NCBI RefSeq assembly: GCF_008757455.1
Contig: NZ_VCMV01000025.1
Span: 95,892 to 159,891, forward strand
Direction: 5' to 3'
Length of the DNA stretch: 64,000 nucleotides
From: Microvirga brassicacearum
GTDB lineage: Bacteria; Pseudomonadota; Alphaproteobacteria; Rhizobiales; Beijerinckiaceae
A model generated the notes under the pieces. The model was not told where the DNA came from. It saw only the letters and a program-made list of their open reading frames with translations, and did not search any database. The position numbers and the translations under genes are program-made. Positions 61,323 through 64,000 of the stretch are shown one piece after another; the stretch's first letter is position 1, and each line of letters starts with the position of its first letter.

Positions 61323-62258
61323 TTGACCGCACCGCCCGAACCACATCCCTTAGATTACGACTGGAGATACACCGCCGAAACCGTGGTTGCTCTTTGCGAG
61401 CTTCTGCCCCGGAAAGGCGCGGTGTTGGCGGTTGGCACTCCCTCGATTGCCCGGCACCTTGAACTCCTCCGTCGTGAGGTTGTCCTTGTGGATCGACAAC
61501 CTTTTCAAGGAGTGAAGAGACATTGGGCGGTCGAAGTCGGGACAAGAGGATTGGAGCTCAAAGATTTTGCAGCAGCCATACTAGATCCACCTTGGTACTC
61601 CAAGGACGTGTGCCGTTGGATAGCGTGGGCTGCTCAAAGTGTGCGGATTGGTGGGCACATCATTGTGTCCCTCTGGCCTGATGGAACAAGGCCCGGTGAT
61701 GCCGACGAGGTTAAACGAATACTGGAATGGATCACCGGCTGGGCAGACGTCGAGCTTCTACCGCTTCTTGCACATTATGAACAGCCAGCGTTTGAAGTGG
61801 TGGCGACGTCGGATTCGAACGGAGAGCCGTTTTCATCGAGCCCGGGTGTCGGACGCCTACTGCGTCTTCGGATTAGGCGGCGTCCTGAGGCACCTTCGAA
61901 GATTGATCCGCGGGGCGGGTGGCTAAGATTCGTTTTGAATGATTATCAACTAGCCCTTCGGATAGGGGGTTTGGCGGGAACACACTTCTCGATACGCATG
62001 CATCCTAACGCCAAGGGCTGGGTTTGGCCGTACGTGAGCAAGCGAGCCCCGGGGCGGGAAAAAATTGGCTTGTGGAGTTCGCGGAACGAAGTGGCCATGG
62101 TCGGTAACAGTGACGGACTCGTCGACACTCTCCGCCGCACCTTTAAGACCTGTAATGCGTCGTCTTTCGAAGCTGAATTAGCTGAGTATCCCGAATTGCT
62201 GCATTGGGATATTCCACGCCCACCCCACTGGAGAAACTTCGAATGGCGCCACCGGTAA
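61323..62258 (+). CDS. DPPW-motif methyltransferase-like protein
   Basis: A 311-residue protein. It shows VLAVGTPSIARHLELLRREV (Rossmann-like loop near residues 34-53), VVLVDRQPF, and AAILDPPWYSKDVCRWIAWA with the DPPW motif at residues 88-91, the adenine/amino methyltransferase catalytic box. GGHIIVSLWPDG follows. The C-terminal 150 residues match nothing I recognise. The glycine loop is poor compared with a canonical SAM site, so activity is uncertain. The start is TTG (no ATG in the open frame upstream). It overlaps the next gene by 16 bases. Codon use and GC are clearly lower than in the core chromosome. Confidence 0.7.
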   Translation: MTAPPEPHPLDYDWRYTAETVVALCELLPRKGAVLAVGTPSIARHLELLRREVVLVDRQPFQGVKRHWAVEVGTRGLELKDFAAAILDPPWYSKDVCRWIAWAAQSVRIGGHIIVSLWPDGTRPGDADEVKRILEWITGWADVELLPLLAHYEQPAFEVVATSDSNGEPFSSSPGVGRLLRLRIRRRPEAPSKIDPRGGWLRFVLNDYQLALRIGGLAGTHFSIRMHPNAKGWVWPYVSKRAPGREKIGLWSSRNEVAMVGNSDGLVDTLRRTFKTCNASSFEAELAEYPELLHWDIPRPPHWRNFEWRHR

Positions 62259-63691
62259 TAGCTCTTCGGTTCCGAGATACCACTCTGGGAGTGGACACAA
62301 TCGAAGCTCATCGTGTCATCATTGACAGGGAAGGAGCTGTTCTATGGGGCTGGTGGAAAAAGGATTTCGAAGAAGACCATCTGGCTTACTTGAATACCTT
62401 GCTTACGGAGCCGAGAGATATCTTCATAGTCGATCGGTCTACTGAACGAATGTTCCGAGCCACTGCGGTAAGGTGGTTAGCGGGACAACCCGAACAATCC
62501 GACCTCACAATGGTGCCTGAATACTACCGGCAACACGTCTCGCTCGTGTTCGGTTGGTTCTATCTGACAAAGATTGAGGATGAGCCATTTCTCGAGGATC
62601 TGTCTCGGCAGTTTGGCGATCATACCTTGCTCAAAGTTAGTTCGGTAGAAAACCTACCTGCGAAGAAAACTGTCACCAGCGCTTCCATTAGCAACAAGTC
62701 GTGTGTGTTGCATCTCTCCGATCTTCACTTTGGCGCCGACTATGATTTTAGCCCACAGGGCGAGAGACAACCCATTGGTGGTTCAAAAAGGACGTTGACC
62801 GAGTGTATCACCGCTGATCTTACGCGCCTTGGACTGGTTGACGACATAGCAGCCGTCGTCGTTACGGGGGATTTTATCACCGGAGGGGATTGGAGTGATG
62901 AAATTCGAGGACAGGTGCTCGATGAGTTTGAAGCTCTGCGTAAGAATTTGCAGTTGGATCGAGACCAAATCATTGCTGTACCGGGCAATCATGACATTGT
63001 GAGGTATCCGAAAGACTCTGGAATAAGTCCAGAAGCAATAAGTGGGAGAAATCAGACAAACAATAAGCATGAACGCGAGTTCCGAACGTTCGTGGATGAA
63101 CTGACTGGGCGGCGATGGCAGGAGCCCCTCAATTATATTCAGCGGGTGAAACTCCGAAATGCGGACATTTTGGTTTGTGTTCTCAACTCCTGTACGATCT
63201 TAGCCACGGAATGGACTGAGTACGGTTTCGTCGGCGACAAGGGTCTCGACGCGCTTGAACTGCTCAAGACAGAGATCGTCGAGCGCCCCACTTTTAGGTT
63301 CATGGCGATGCACCATCACCTGCTTCCCGTTGCCGACGTGGAGGCTCCTAACAGAAAGGGTGTAACGCTCTCCCTAGATGCTTCGAAACTCCTAGACGTT
63401 GCTCAGCAGGTCGGCGTTCAAGTAGTCCTACATGGTCATCAGCACATGCCTCGCCTCGCGAAGTATCAGACCATTCCGCTGATGGGTGGACCTGCCTCAC
63501 ATCCTCTGCATGTGGTGTCCAACGGCAGTACAGGCGGGGCTAGGAGACCGGGTAGCGAGCGGAACACTTATTGCGTGTTTCGACCTGGAGAAGACGGTGT
63601 CGCTCTTTGGATGCGCGAGTTGCGTCCTGACGGAAGACCGGGGGTAAGCTTGTATACGGGAAGTCTCGATGCACTTCCGGCTGTTCCCTGA
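62243..63691 (+). CDS. Metallophosphoesterase with unrecognised N-terminal WGWW domain
   Basis: A 482-residue protein. Residues about 1-140 form an N-terminal domain with the motif LWGWWKKD near residue 34 and VPEYYRQ near residue 92, which I cannot assign. Residues about 155-410 are a calcineurin-like phosphoesterase with every metal motif intact: SDLHFGAD (160), TGDFITGG (209), GNHD (248), MHHHLLP (near 357) and LHGHQH (397). A short beta-like tail follows. The ATG at 62243 has GGAG nine bases upstream and overlaps the previous gene by 16 bases; a TTG at 62204 is less likely. The overlap and shared low GC show co-acquisition with the DPPW gene. Confidence 0.82.
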   Translation: MAPPVIALRFRDTTLGVDTIEAHRVIIDREGAVLWGWWKKDFEEDHLAYLNTLLTEPRDIFIVDRSTERMFRATAVRWLAGQPEQSDLTMVPEYYRQHVSLVFGWFYLTKIEDEPFLEDLSRQFGDHTLLKVSSVENLPAKKTVTSASISNKSCVLHLSDLHFGADYDFSPQGERQPIGGSKRTLTECITADLTRLGLVDDIAAVVVTGDFITGGDWSDEIRGQVLDEFEALRKNLQLDRDQIIAVPGNHDIVRYPKDSGISPEAISGRNQTNNKHEREFRTFVDELTGRRWQEPLNYIQRVKLRNADILVCVLNSCTILATEWTEYGFVGDKGLDALELLKTEIVERPTFRFMAMHHHLLPVADVEAPNRKGVTLSLDASKLLDVAQQVGVQVVLHGHQHMPRLAKYQTIPLMGGPASHPLHVVSNGSTGGARRPGSERNTYCVFRPGEDGVALWMRELRPDGRPGVSLYTGSLDALPAVP

Positions 63692-63941
63692 GGTCCGTTG
63701 GAGCATAGTCCAAGCGCGGATGGAGAAATCTTCGATGAGACGGATGCGGGCGATGCTTGAAGCCCCTTGACGTGAGAGTATACCCCCATGGACGCCATCC
63801 GATACGCTACCGACTTCCCTGTGGATTATCGTCCGGCTGTTCGATGAGACACTTTACAATTGGAAGTAAGTTCCTGACTGTCACGCTTGCTCGGCTCCGC
63901 CCAGTCCTATTCGCTGGTCTGACGTCAGATGCATCGTTTTC
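63692..63941. other. Gap after the metallophosphoesterase gene
   Basis: No convincing gene, terminator or repeat was found. A 62-codon plus-strand frame from 63757 lacks a ribosome-binding site and coding character. Confidence 0.4.
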
Positions 63942-64000
63942 TTAAAGCGGAGTCTTGGGCGTGTCCCCATCGGGGATGAGCCTTTCCGCAGAGGCGACGG
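63942..64000 (-). CDS. Possible C-terminal end of a gene entering from the right
   Basis: The minus strand reads VASAERLIPDGDTPKTPL followed by TAA. The codons look chromosomal and GC-rich, but only 18 residues are visible, so neither product nor reality of the gene can be decided from the window. Confidence 0.3.
   Translation of the reverse strand, partial: VASAERLIPDGDTPKTPL

Noticed and set aside
63757..63945. 62-codon plus-strand frame near the right end
   Set aside because: No ribosome-binding site, no recognisable sequence, and irregular codon use.

Overview
The window looks like chromosome of a GC-rich alphaproteobacterium, most likely order Hyphomicrobiales (Rhizobiales). The indications are the ligase-associated DNA repair genes, a PodJ-like polarity protein, the TIGR02186/TauE pair, a MerR-controlled fadE-fadA-fadB set, the alpha-2-macroglobulin/PbpC pair and intergenic mosaic repeats. 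I cannot name a genus. No rRNA, tRNA or CRISPR array was recognised.

Layout. 0-6.2 kb: DNA repair genes (ligase-associated exonuclease cut by the left edge, Lhr-type helicase, PdeM nuclease), separated by a TPR-methyltransferase and an SDR dehydrogenase. 6.2-11 kb: a TIGR02186 protein with a TauE/SafE exporter, then a large PodJ-like coiled-coil/Sel1 protein. 11.3-18.3 kb: a MerR regulator and fatty-acid beta-oxidation genes, with a dihydrofolate-reductase-like gene and an IS630 transposase remnant between them. 18.3-28.1 kb: DinB-like protein, DsbA-type isomerase, a symporter-histidine-kinase hybrid, a LysR regulator divergent from doxX and a glyoxalase-fold gene, MscL, an aminotransferase and an AbrB-type membrane protein.

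28.2-35.8 kb: a coherent catabolic cluster made of an RpiR regulator, an N-formylglutamate-amidohydrolase-like enzyme, an ethanolamine-type permease, a glutamine-synthetase-like ligase, an aldehyde dehydrogenase and an iron alcohol dehydrogenase. The set matches a gamma-glutamylated route for ethanolamine (or a similar amine): import, glutamylation, two oxidations, hydrolysis. 35.8-42.0 kb: an inositol-monophosphatase-like protein, an AfuABC/FbpABC-type ABC importer and a HAD phosphatase, all on the minus strand, which suggests uptake and dephosphorylation of a phosphorylated solute. 42.2-56.7 kb: Nudix hydrolase, zinc alcohol dehydrogenase, a small membrane protein, a secreted protease-like protein with a lost catalytic His, alpha-2-macroglobulin with PbpC, free-methionine-sulfoxide reductase, a membrane cyclase and a small helical protein.

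56.7-64 kb is accessory DNA of visibly different base composition. It holds a possible double-glycine-leader peptide, gene scraps, a zinc-cluster protein, a ParB-like protein, an RNase H, a serine recombinase with a repeat-rich upstream region, and a two-gene overlapping cassette (DPPW methyltransferase-like protein plus a metallophosphoesterase with an unrecognised N-terminal domain). That cassette is the best candidate for an undescribed system, possibly defence. The accessory region may continue beyond the right edge.
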